DNA from: Stagonosporopsis chrysanthemi
Lineage: Eukaryota; Ascomycota; Dothideomycetes; Pleosporales; Didymellaceae
NCBI GenBank assembly: GCA_022560025.1
Contig: JAFISE010000004.1
Location: forward strand, 248,001-312,000
Length of the DNA stretch: 64,000 nt
Reading direction: 5' to 3'
Shown here one piece after another: positions 33,975 to 43,600 of this stretch. The notes under the pieces were generated by a model. It was not told the origin of the DNA. It did no database searches and saw nothing but the letters and a program-made list of their open reading frames with translations. The position numbers and the translations under genes were made by a program. Position 1 is the first letter of the stretch, and the number at the start of each line of letters is the position of its first letter.

Positions 33975-34473
33975 GGCTTGGTGGAGTGGAGTGGAGTGGA
34001 TGCAGGCTGTGTTGTTTGATACCCAGTTATGAATCATATGCATGGGCGGAGTTCAGGCGCAGTAAATCGGAGGTGCAAGAAGCTCAAAGTCAACATGAAT
34101 CATTCTGGGCTCACGCAGGAACTTGATTGTACAAATCGAGATTGAGAGCACTCATCACAAGTGGGGTATTTCAAGCAGCGGTGAACGTAGAAAGGGTAAA
34201 TTGCGCAGACCGCCAGCAGTGTTGCTCCCTCAGGACACATCAACAGTGTACAAAGCCATCGTCGACGGCCTCAGAAGACGCACCAGTATATGCAATTAGG
34301 AGAAAAAGGGGTTGTGGTGCTGTCTCCTGCCCGTACCCACCACGTCGTAGAAGCGCACGGCCGCCGGCTCATCTCGGTATGGCTTGAAGAAACTGGAGAT
34401 TGCATGCTCTAGACATTGTATTCCACTAGCAAACAAGTCAACAACCGCCCAGGAGGGACGAGTCAGGCAGAGA
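33975..34473. other. Intergenic between convergent genes
   Basis: This 0.5 kb holds the 3' UTRs of the Rrp17-like gene and tropomyosin. A short GGAGTGGAGTGGAGTGGA run lies at about 33979-33997. Nothing else is seen. Confidence 0.45.
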
Positions 34474-35097
34474 TCAGATGTTACCGATCTCCTTGACAAA
34501 GTCATCGAGCTCCTTCTTGGTGTCGGCGTATTTCTTGGCCATCTCCTCGTACTTGGACTCCCACTGGTCGCGGGACTGCTCGAGAGCCTGGACTTTGCGT
34601 TCGTAGTGGCCGGACTTGACGTCGGTCTGGCGGAGCCTGCGGGAGTCAGCGGGGGCGTACGTGGCAAGGGGGAGCGGGGCGGGGCGCACTTCTCGTTGAG
34701 CTCGCGGATGGTCCTGTCAGACTCCTCAGCCTCTTCCTCAAGGACCTGGATCTTGCGCTGCAGGCTCTCGGCCTGTGTGCCAGCCTGAGCGCCTGCACCG
34801 GCCTCGTCCTTGAACTGCTTGACTTGCGCTTCGAGCTTCTCGACCTCGCTCTCGAGGACCGAGTTCTTGTGTGAGAGCGACGTGATCTCCTGCTCCTTCT
34901 GTGTCGTCTCGCCCTCGAGCTGCTTGACCTTGGTCTTGTACTCTTCGGCGCGGGCACCGCTCTCGTCGGCCTCGACGCGGAGGGCCTCCATGCGCTGCGG
35001 GGCGGTCAGCGGGCGGGCTCAACACGAGGGGAGCACGCCGCCCCAAGAAAGGGTCTGGCGGGGTAGCGGGCAGACTCACCTTCTTGATCTGGTCCAT
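34474..35097 (-). CDS. Tropomyosin
   Basis: Exons: 35080-35097, 34690-34994 and 34474-34636; 161 aa, the same length as fission yeast Cdc8. Introns are 85 nt (34995-35079) and 53 nt (34637-34689). The first exon codes only MDQIKK, then RMEALRVEADESGARAEEYK; the second join is RELNEK-LRQTDVKSGHYE. The whole protein is a heptad coiled coil (EQEITSLSHKNSVLESEVEK, YADTKKELDDFVKEIGNI). It wraps F-actin cables and the contractile ring. It is divergent from the securin-like gene. In the intronless reading, the frame runs into unrelated sequence at both ends, which confirms the introns. Confidence 0.95.
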
Positions 35098-35446
35098 GGC
35101 TGCGGAGTGGGTGGTGGTGCTTGATGGGCGGGCTGTGGGTGGGCGAGGGCGGCTGGAGGGGGTGCAGGCTGTGAAGGAGGCAGAGGGCTACCGTGTTGAC
35201 TGTTGACTGAGAATTGGGGCGCGCTGGCAAGCTGATAATGCGGGCATGGGCGCCGCTGCCGAACCCCTGTCTCGCCAAACGCAGGCACACCGCCTTGTGG
35301 GCAAGCTCGTCGGACCCCGTTGCCTAGGGCAGGTCGGGCTAGTAAACAAACGAACGCCGCCCCCAGGCACGCGCACGTCACTGCCAGCAACACTGCGCCG
35401 CGACCCACCACACTCGACCCACGGCTCGCTCCATGTAACCGCGCCC
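35098..35446. promoter_or_regulatory. Shared divergent promoter, tropomyosin / securin-like gene
   Basis: There are 349 bp between the tropomyosin ATG and the preferred ATG of the plus-strand gene. The plus frame is open from an upstream ATG at 35246, so part of this may be coding if that start is used. Confidence 0.4.
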
Positions 35447-36913
35447 ATGGCCACACTCGCAGCACACGACCAGGAGAATGCAGTGCGCAGCCTGCAGGTC
35501 GGCCCCGGCGGCAAGCCGCTGAACGCCGGCACGCAGGCCCTCGGCGCCAAAACACCAGGAAACAAAGCCCCAAAGACGCCGTTCAAGGTCCCGCTCAACG
35601 ACGAGAATGTCTTCACCAAAGGCGCCAAGGGCGAGGGCAAGGGCGGCCTGCCCATGACCACCACCAAAGGCGGCAAGCTGGACGCAAGCGCCTTTGTAAC
35701 ACCGGCGGGTAGGCTTTGCGTTGATGCAGGAACCGCCGCAGAACTGACGCAGCACACAGGGCCTCGCAGCCGCGCTCCTCTCGGCGCAAAGACGACAAAC
35801 GCCAAGGGCAAGGCCTTCCAGACACCTGCGCCGCTGGGGTCCTCCGCCAAAACCCTCAAGGCCAGCCCCCGCCTCCGCCGCCCCAAAGTCAAGGTCCACC
35901 AGCCTGAAGTCGAGGTCGAATCTGAAGATGACGTCCCCGAGATCGAGTACATGCCACCAAAGGAGGTCCCGCTGCTGGATGACATGGACGACTACCTTCC
36001 CCGAGACTGGGACTTCTCAGTTCTCTCGGGCGAGAATGCAATGCGCGGCATCACCAGCGCATACCACAATCCAGTCGAGGACGATGGCCGCACCAAGGGA
36101 CAGCGAGAGTTTGAGGAAAGCTTGGAGCGCAATCGCAAGAAGCGCGACCAAGAGTTCGATAAGGTCTTCGCTGCGCAGATGGCCAAGGACGATGCTGAGA
36201 CAAAGCGCTACTTCGGAATCACCGAGCCAAAGAAAGAGGCGCTGAAGCCCACTGGGAGGAACACTTCGTCTGTGAGGCCCGCCACTGGTCTCTCCACCAT
36301 GCGCGCCCGCTCAGCGGCAGCCGCTCTTGCTCCGACAGAGCGTTTTACACCAAGGTTCGGTACCTCGGCCACTGCTGCAAGGGCACGTGTACCAACTGGT
36401 CTTGTCTCTGGCAGGAAGACACCAAAAACTCCCGCTGAGCCCACGGCTGCCCGTCATGCACGTCACGCATCTGCTATGGCCTCATCCAAGAGCACTATTG
36501 GCTACGCCCAAGGTCGCGCGGTACGCTCAAGCTCAGCCATGCGCCCGCCGCTTTCCAACGTCACCAAGCCTGTTGGCCCCAGCCTCTCGACCACAAAGAG
36601 GGCCGGTACAACAACTCCGTCTTTCGCATCTGCACACCAGCGCACCTTCAGTGCGGCCGCCTCGACCAGGCCCCGACCCTTCTCACGCTCAAGCTCGATC
36701 TCCACCAACGCTACACTCGTTGCTGCGACGCCAGCTGATCCTTTCGAGGAGACGGCAGAGAGCGTGGAGCGAGAGCTGGAACTGCTGGCCCTCCAAGACG
36801 ACATGGGCGGCGACGAGGCGTGGATGAACAGCTTCAGCGACCAATTGGGCGGCGTTGATCCCCTAGACGAAGATCTCGCAGACTTCCAGCTTCAGCTGCC
36901 CGAAGGCATCTAG
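35447..36913 (+). CDS. Securin-like, largely disordered cell-cycle protein
   Basis: Intronless, 488 aa from the ATG at 35447 (555 aa from an in-frame ATG at 35246). Residues 1-140 carry short TP-rich motifs (GAKTPGNKAPKTPFKVPLND, FVTPAGR, RAPLGAKTTNAKGKAFQTPA). The PEIEYMPPKEVPLLDD motif near 165-180 resembles the EYMPP segment I associate with fission yeast securin Cut2. The centre has a predicted helix (FEESLERNRKKRDQEFDKVF). The rest is Ser/Thr/Arg-rich, ending in an acidic tail (DPLDEDLADFQLQLPEGI). Securins inhibit separase until anaphase and are destroyed by the APC/C. The family call is an inference from motif layout; a generic nuclear disordered protein is the alternative. Confidence 0.5.
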   Translation: MATLAAHDQENAVRSLQVGPGGKPLNAGTQALGAKTPGNKAPKTPFKVPLNDENVFTKGAKGEGKGGLPMTTTKGGKLDASAFVTPAGRLCVDAGTAAELTQHTGPRSRAPLGAKTTNAKGKAFQTPAPLGSSAKTLKASPRLRRPKVKVHQPEVEVESEDDVPEIEYMPPKEVPLLDDMDDYLPRDWDFSVLSGENAMRGITSAYHNPVEDDGRTKGQREFEESLERNRKKRDQEFDKVFAAQMAKDDAETKRYFGITEPKKEALKPTGRNTSSVRPATGLSTMRARSAAAALAPTERFTPRFGTSATAARARVPTGLVSGRKTPKTPAEPTAARHARHASAMASSKSTIGYAQGRAVRSSSAMRPPLSNVTKPVGPSLSTTKRAGTTTPSFASAHQRTFSAAASTRPRPFSRSSSISTNATLVAATPADPFEETAESVERELELLALQDDMGGDEAWMNSFSDQLGGVDPLDEDLADFQLQLPEGI

Positions 36914-37283
36914 ATTGCATGCAGTATGCGCGTCACTTGGTCCGCTAAACGAGAAGTGTTGGACATCTTTTGCCTTTGGTTGTCCGACTTTGGTAGTAAT
37001 GGAGGCCAAATTGTCTTCTTATATAATGTCTCCGCCATGATCCTGGAGTACTGTTTGGATACCTTTTGATTTCGTCCTTGACTCCGTACCGCCATGGCGC
37101 TGCGTCGAGTCTGTAGCAGTAATTGTGTGTATTACTATTCATTCATTTGACCTCTCTGGATGTGTGCTTAATTAACCTCATGCGTCTTGTGACCGGTGCG
37201 CAATGTGAACTGATATTAATCCTTCGCAAATCCTTCGTTTCTCACTCTGTCTCTTGAATTACGATTCATATTTAAATGCCCCT

Positions 37284-37316
37284 GCTTCGCTTCGCTTCGC
37301 TTCGCTCCGCTTCGCG
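37284..37316. repeat. Pentanucleotide microsatellite (GCTTC)n
   Basis: There are four perfect copies, one GCTCC variant, one more copy and GCG. It lies in the 3' flank of the securin-like gene. Confidence 0.85.
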
Positions 37317-37642
37317 AGCTTGCGCGCGGAAATGGTGTGATGTAGATGCCATCCTGATATACTCCCCCTTCCCCTCCCCCTTACTCATCTCGTCTGCAAA
37401 GCCCCCAGCCAGGAAAGAGAAAACAAGAAATCGACAAAAAGAAAGAGATTGGCGGGAAGGGAAATAAAAAGGAACCAGAAAGACGAAGAATGAACAAAAA
37501 AGACACCCAGCGCGATGCTGCCCCGGCCCCCGGCTCCAGAAAATGCGCACAATGTAACGCCATGCTAGATATTCACAGTCCCCAGTTTGCTTCCCCAGAT
37601 CTGTCCTGGTGCCTCGCAGGGTGGGGGTAGAGGTTGGAGGTT

Positions 37643-37677
37643 GGTGGTTGGTGTTTGGTGGTTGGTGTTTGGTGGTT
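37643..37677. repeat. 14-bp minisatellite (GGTGGTTGGTGTTT)
   Basis: There are two perfect copies and a half copy, preceded by a related GGTTGGAGGTT. It is purely G/T on the plus strand, in the 3' flank of the SWIB gene. Confidence 0.8.
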
Positions 37678-37823
37678 AATCCAAGACGCGGAAATGGCAG
37701 AGCCGTGTGGTTCAAACCACACTCATGCATGCTGTCTGCGGTTTGCTGTGCCCAGTCCGCCCCTAAACGCCCAATGGTACGTGGACATGTGCAGCCGGTG
37801 CATGTACACACGGCAGGTCCCTT

Positions 37824-38814
37824 CTACTCGGAGCCTGACAGCACTTCCTCTCCCTCCGGGACCTTGGTGGTGATCTCGTCGACCGCATACAGATTCTGGT
37901 TCAGGATCTTATTCATGGTGAACATGTGCACGCGGTCCGACTTGAAGACGGCGCGCATCGCGTCGTCGCACCGGATCTGCCGCTTGTCGCTGGGATCCTG
38001 CAGGTCGCGCGCCTTGACGTACTCCCAAATCTTCTTGACGGTTTGGGGCCGCGAGAGCTGGGTTTCGCTGAGCAGGGCGGAGAGCGCGGGGGAGAGGGCC
38101 ATGGGTTTCTGTGGGTGGGTGTTAGTATGGGGTGCGTGAAGGGGGATTCAAGGGGCCAGGGGGCGTACGTGAAATCCTCCTTTCCGGCTAGGGCTCTTCT
38201 TCTCCTTCTCGCTGCCCGAGGCAATGTCGCTGTCGTCCTCGTCTTTGACGCGGTTTGAGCTCTTCTTCTTGGTCTTCTTCTTCGGCAGTGGCGCCTTCTT
38301 CCTTGTATTCCCTCCGCGCGTCGCACGGCCGCTGCGCGCGTTCTCCTCGGCCTGCAATTTGCGCGCAAACGCTGCGTCCTCGTCTTCAGCGGTCTTGCTT
38401 TTCTTTGCTCGCTTTTTAGGTGGCGCTGAGTCTTCGAGCTCTGAGAGCACGGATTCGGAACCGGGCGAGCGTTTCTGGTCGGGCGTTGCGGAGGTAGAGG
38501 CGGCGCCATTCCCGACAGTGCGGAGAGGTGCTTGGGTTTCGGTGGTGCTACCGTTTACTTCAGAGTTGAACTTGTCGAAACGCGTCATAATCAGAGCGGT
38601 GATCGCATCCTGAGCTGAGAGTTAGCTGCTAAGATGTGATGCGCACGCATGTGAGGCGTACCTTCTGGTTTGTGGTGTCGCGGCCAATTTGCTCCTGCAA
38701 CCCTTTGCGTATGCGCTTTGCGGAGATCGTGTTGAGGTCGCTGTTGCGAAGAATCTCGTCGATGATGGCCGAGTACGAGGCTTGGACCTCGGTGGGGAGA
38801 GGTTCTGTCGACAT
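37824..38814 (-). CDS. DEK-C / SWIB domain chromatin protein (UAF30/Tri1-like)
   Basis: Exons: 38662-38814, 38169-38609 and 37824-38108; 292 aa. Introns are 52 nt (38610-38661) and 60 nt (38109-38168, with TACTAAC). The N-terminal DEK-C-like domain (YSAIIDEILRNSDLNTISAK ... QK-DAITALIMTRFDKF) is followed by a Lys-rich acidic linker. The C-terminal SWIB/MDM2 domain begins GGFHKPMALSPALSALL and continues VKKIWEYVKARDLQDPSDKR and FTMNKILNQNLY. Relatives include the yeast Pol I factor UAF30 and Tri1. An alternative start uses a 7-nt exon (ATGTCTG, 38858-38864) and a 53-nt intron (38805-38857), giving MSEPLPTEV instead of MSTEPLPTEV. Confidence 0.9.
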
Positions 38815-38864
38815 CAGTGTTCAGCTTCGATGCAGGAGTTTCCTGGTGCGTGCCTACCAGACAT

Positions 38865-39588
38865 GATTGCAGTCTTCAGGGAACAGCCACGGAGCCCGGC
38901 AGCAGAAGTGTAGGTAGCGCTCCAGGAGAGTTGTTTGTCAAGCTGGTGACCCACGGGTCGGCGCGAACCGCGTAGTATGAACCGGGATAGCTGGTTGTGA
39001 GGGCGGGGAGACCTTGAAGACTAAGTGCCAACAAAAGAGCTATATATACACGAAACGGCGCGTCGATCTTGTGTTGAAGGTGTCTCTCACCGAACAACTG
39101 GCGAAGCGTGGCTTAACACACGTTCAAGACGAGTGAGAGAGCCGGGCGGTCTAAAACGGTAGTGCCGGCGGGGTCCACCCTGCAGCGATGCGTGTAGAGC
39201 ACCCCAGAAATGAGTGTCTAGAGGACAATTCGAGAGCCAGGGAACGAGTCGCGGAGGTGAGCTTCAGCTGGAGATAGGTACAGGAAGTTTAATTGATGTT
39301 GCGTTGATGGGCGGTGACGATGCGCCGTACCATTGGAGAGTGGCTGGGAAGCTTGAGCTTGAGGTGCAGCTTGCCAGCACAACACGCCAGCAGAAGATGC
39401 AGATATGAGGTCACGGAAAAGACTGCGAGGACACAAGATGCAGCAAGGAGTCCGGTACGAAGTACGGCACTTGACTGAAGTTGGTATTTGAGCAGTCGCT
39501 TGACTTGCTCTCTTGGAGGTCTGCGAATCATCTAAATGCGGCAATCACGCTACCTCATTGTCGCAGAGCAGCATGATCAAGCTATCGC
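38865..39588. other. Intergenic
   Basis: This 0.72 kb contains the promoter of the SWIB gene and the 3' flank of RCY1 (both minus). No RNA gene or repeat is recognised. Confidence 0.45.
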
Positions 39589-42437
39589 CTACATGACCCA
39601 GCAGCCAACTCCATACATCTGCTTCTCGACCGCGCTCTTGATCTGGTACCAGTCCGCTCTCCTTTCTGCGTATTCGTACACCTCCTCTGCCCTGAAAATG
39701 CCATGGTAGCGATCTGTGTCTGCTATAATAGTCGCGATTTCTTTTGCCTCCTTTGGCGCAATTAGGTAAATCTGCGACAGCTCGCGAAGAGCCGCAAAGT
39801 ATTGCATGAGTGGTTTGTTGCGCAGCGAGACAATGTATGCATTGTACGCATTCATGTCACTGTGGGTCGTCAGTAATAAACAAACAAAAAATTGTGAAGA
39901 AAATCTCACCTGATCAGCACAATAGCGCCATCGACACTCACTCGCTGTCGCTTGAGGTGCTTGCAGATTGCTGTGAACAACCGTACTCCAACTTCCTGGT
40001 TGAAGACGTCCAGCACATTCTTGTCTGTGCTACCAACCAACATGCTCGTATGCGATGACACCATGTCGACAACCCGCTTGGCTGTCTCGCTGGGTCCGAT
40101 GTCTGAAAGCTGTGCTATCCCGTTGGGCCCCACTGGAGGGTTGAAGTCCGAGGGCTGTTGCAAAGTGCCGCACAAGTACTCCACCTCGTCCATCAGTACA
40201 TCGATACCCTTGTTGAGCCCTGCGGCAACGCGTTCATCGAGCATCTGCTCAAACTTCTTCTTCTCCTTGGCTGCAAGACTGAGAAAGTCATCACGATCGG
40301 TGAGGTTACCGGCGACTAGCTCTTGCAGATAGAACACCTCCACCATCTGCTGGATAAGATCACCAACATTGACAAGCTCCAGGAAGGCCACTAATGGTGC
40401 TACTCCTTCTTTGCTGTGATCGGCGACTTCACGGGGCTTATAGTCCGCAAGATGGCTGACAGCTTTGTCGAAGCCTAGCTTCATATGCCTAGTGCCGAGG
40501 ATCTGCACAAGGTAGATGAAGATCTGTTCGCACTGCTCCTTTGCTTCTTCGCCAGACTGTCCACCAAGTCTAACAAAGCGTGCAGCTCTTTCGAGACCTG
40601 ATTTGGCTTTGTGTGTCAAGTCGAGAGCCACCTCGATGCTGAAGAGCGTTCGAATGCCTTCTAGTCGAGAGTTCATGATAGCGGCTTTTGCCGCGAGCTC
40701 AGTTGTTGGTGCTTGTAGACCTGGCGAGCGTGAACCATCTCCAGAGGGGGTGCCAGATCGGGGTGTCTCCAGTGTTCCGTTGCCATTGGGTGTAGGTGCA
40801 GCAACCACAGACGTCCTAGATCCAGAGCTGCCCATGGTCGGAAGGACACTGACAGGCATCATCACGACCTTCTTGAAGGACGAGAGAAAGTCCTGTTTGG
40901 CGGCTTTGCGGTTGACATTGGACATGTAGAACGTTTCGGTCGTTTGCTCTTCCTCGCTGAGTCGCTTCTCCCATGCCTCAACTTGTTCAACCGACTTTTG
41001 CTTGAAGAAGTCCAGCTCCTCTTGCAGATATAGATCAATGTGCTGCTCGAAGCATCGGGAAATGACGCGAACTGCCTCTTCTTGAAAGTTAGCCTTCGAG
41101 CCCTTCGTTGGCTTTAGAGAAATGGCAAGTTGTGTGGCTTGGTCGAACACGCCGGCTACAGCTTTGAGATATACATCGGTGCTGATATCGTGCGCCTCGT
41201 CGAAAAGAGCTGTGATGTACTCGGAGACAATGTCTTCTGCAACGCGTTCCAAGAACGGTTGAAGCACGTCGAAGTTTGATGGAAATACACGATCGATGAC
41301 TACTGTCTCGTCGTTCATAGCGATTGCTACGTTATGAAAGAACTTGCGCGATGGTTCCAGTGTGAGCTGACTCGAGCTCAATCCTGAGAGACAGTCTCTA
41401 GGGCTTCCAAGCTTTTCCTTGTCTAGCATCAACGGATGGTTATGGATATACGAGTCCAGACAGGCTGCTCCACCGTTCAGGAGATAGAGTACGGACGCGA
41501 ATCTTTTCATGCGACCATCATAGTCCTTCTCTTCGCAGCCAGTCTCGAATTCACGAAGTACTGCATTCTCGAATATGCCAGTCATTGTGTCCAGTTTCTC
41601 CTCGCGCTGGTTCCAGCCTTGCGCATAGTCGCTCTTCGCAAAGGTCTGGAGCTGTGCGAGCATTTGTGCCTGTTGTTCCGGGTCTCGATATGTGCGAAAG
41701 AGGACCGGGTCGATATGGCTTCTCGAGCGTGCCAGATCGAAATAATACGGTGACAATGCTCCATAAACCTTTCCATATTCCTGACGCGCTCGACCTCTGA
41801 TTGACCGCACACCTGCTATGATCTTCAATGCTGCCTGCGGATCTATCATAGGTGATCTCGCCTGAGCTCCCGTAAACGTAGGCGTTAAGGTCATGTCGTT
41901 GAATCCTTTATCGAGCGTTGACGATCTCCCTCGAGACGTGTGCTCTGTCGACTGTCGTTGTATGTCTTCATCTGCATCGAACAGCGTCATGCTGTCCCGA
42001 GGCTGTTCAATGCCGCCTATCCCAAGGCCGGCACCACTTCCTTGCGGAGGTACGCCTGTTCTTTGCGCTTCTTCAGCCTTTTGTATCTCAAGTTTCCGGC
42101 GCATGGCCTCTTCAAAGCGTTGTTTGGCCTCCACATCATTCCAGCAGCCCATGCTCTTTAGCCTGTGTACCCATCGAGTATCGTCGTACACCATCTCCTG
42201 CATGCGCTTTGAAGTACGGGCGAAGGTGAACATGTCGGCTATGGGGAGATAATCGAGGATTGTGTTGATGATTTCTTCAGACGACATCAGTCAAACAGAC
42301 CCTGCGATATTCTACTCATACACACCTGCCGGCAGAATGGCCTTCGACTCGTCCATCATCTGCGTGTTCCGTAGCGAGGCCAGGAGCGACGGCTGCGCCT
42401 GTGGCTGCGCCCGCTTAAAGTTGGATCTGGTAGCCAT
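39589..42437 (-). CDS. RCY1: F-box endocytic-recycling protein Rcy1 (Sec10-like)
   Basis: Exons: 42326-42437, 39910-42274 and 39589-39859; 915 aa. Introns are 51 nt (42275-42325) and 50 nt (39860-39909). The first join makes KAILPA-EIINTILDYLPIADMFTFARTSKRM, a full F-box near 37-80. The second makes GAIVLI-SDMNAYNAYIVSL. Residues 200-910 are the Sec10-related helical region (LQTFAKSDYAQGWNQREEKL, DFFKQKSVEQVEAWEKR, FYLQELVAGNLTDRDDF). Yeast Rcy1 and fission yeast Pof6 act with Skp1 in recycling from endosomes and in cell separation. The intronic ATG at 42287 would remove the F-box leucine/proline start, so the spliced start is preferred. Confidence 0.93.
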
Positions 42438-42938
42438 TTTCCTGGCTGTGGTAAGTCACAATCAATCGTCATGAGTTGCAACTAAGACTATGGTCATGTT
42501 CACGCCCTTTTCATGTCAGCTCGTGAGCGGTGCGGAGAACGAGCGAGGTGCGGGCGGACTCGGTGGTAGGTGGAGACATGACGCTGGAAGCTTTGACAGA
42601 AACGTGGTGCACGCGAACTCCGTACCACCGTCAAACACCTGAAAGCTGCACCCGGGGAACACAAGACAACACGCAGGTACATAACATTGCTTGGTGAAGT
42701 ATTCGCTTACTACTGGGACATTACCAGAAACACCAATTACTACGATTTATAATCCTAATTATAAACTAGGCTCCGCCCACGTTCAGAGCTCAGGGTTAAC
42801 TCAACCACGACATGTCGCTTGATTCATAACAAACGCTGAGTAGTCAATTCAGCCACTTTATTGGTCATGTACTCCTACATTCCATCTCTACCCTCCATGC
42901 GTCGCCGATTGTACAGTCCGATCAGCAGCCGCTACCAT
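42438..42938. other. Intergenic
   Basis: This 0.5 kb holds the RCY1 promoter and the CFEM gene 3' flank. An AT-rich, partly palindromic patch (TTATAATCCTAATTATAA, about 42750-42767) is the only local feature. Confidence 0.45.
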
Positions 42939-43600
42939 CTACAAGGCAGCAAGCAGACCGACAACTGCCACACCAAGACCAAGGACAGGGCCCGCAGTCT
43001 GGTAAGCACCAGCACCGGTAGCAGCGGTGGCTGCGGCACTGCTCGAGGCACCGCTAGATGCAGAGCGGGTTGCACTACCAGACGGAGTGTTGGATCCAGT
43101 GATAGCGGTCACTGCGCTGGAGGCAGCTGCAGACGCAGACGAAGATGCGGACGCTGAGCTCGAGGCGGCAGCAGAGGCAGAGGAAGAGGCAGAGGCAGAA
43201 GCGCTTGAATTTGTCGCACCGCAGTCAGGGTTGGTGTTGAGAGTCACGCCGGCTCCTCTGCAGAGAGTCGATGCAAAGTCGATGGTAGCTGATCAAGGCG
43301 TCAATCTCTTGCGAACACTCTGATTGATAACACTTACTGTCGATATCAGCCTGATTGCATGATGACAGTACGCAGCATGCAACCTGGGTGATTGCTGAAC
43401 TGCCGCAAATGCAGGCTACATCAATGAGGCTGCAAGTGCCGAGATTGTCGGTGCCAAAGCATGATTGCTGGTAGCGATTCAGCTGCTGCTCCTCAAGAGC
43501 TTTTTTTTGCACTTACGGCGCAAGGAGGGATTGATGCAAGGCCCTGGCCGGCGACAGTGGCACTCAAGGTAGCGACCGCTGCAACGATGGAGAAGCGCAT
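42939..43600 (-). CDS. CFEM-domain GPI-anchored cell-surface protein
   Basis: Exons: 43517-43600, 43338-43467 and 42939-43288; 187 aa. Both introns are 49 nt. There is a signal peptide MRFSIVAAVATLSATVAGQG. The CFEM domain starts PPCAQSC, then C(x8)C, DVACIC, C(x9)CC, SSC and C after 15 residues, so the eight-cysteine spacing is intact and the haem-site aspartate (DVAC) is present. A Ser/Ala-only stalk (SASASASSSASAAASSS) follows, then GAYQTAGPVLGLGVAVVGLLAAL, a GPI-addition signal. CFEM proteins bind haem or act in wall integrity and host contact. The splice joins are firm because the cysteine spacing only fits after both introns are removed. Confidence 0.93.

Larger units (their letters stand above)
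36914..37823. other. Intergenic between convergent genes
   Basis: This is 0.9 kb between 3' ends. It carries two simple repeats listed separately. The 179-codon minus-strand frame here is low complexity (SEAKRS, PNTNHQPPT repeats) and comes from those repeats. Confidence 0.5.

Noticed and set aside
35188..35985. 265-codon minus-strand frame
   Set aside because: It is antisense to the securin-like gene; composition mirrors its Ser/Thr/Pro codons.
37705..37730. GGTTCAAACC, resembling a tRNA B box, after TGGCAGAGCC
   Set aside because: The A-box-like and B-box-like parts are only about 5 bp apart and no cloverleaf can form, so it is not a tRNA.
37272..37811. 179-codon minus-strand frame
   Set aside because: It is mostly a translation of the GCTTC and G/T repeats, with no family features.
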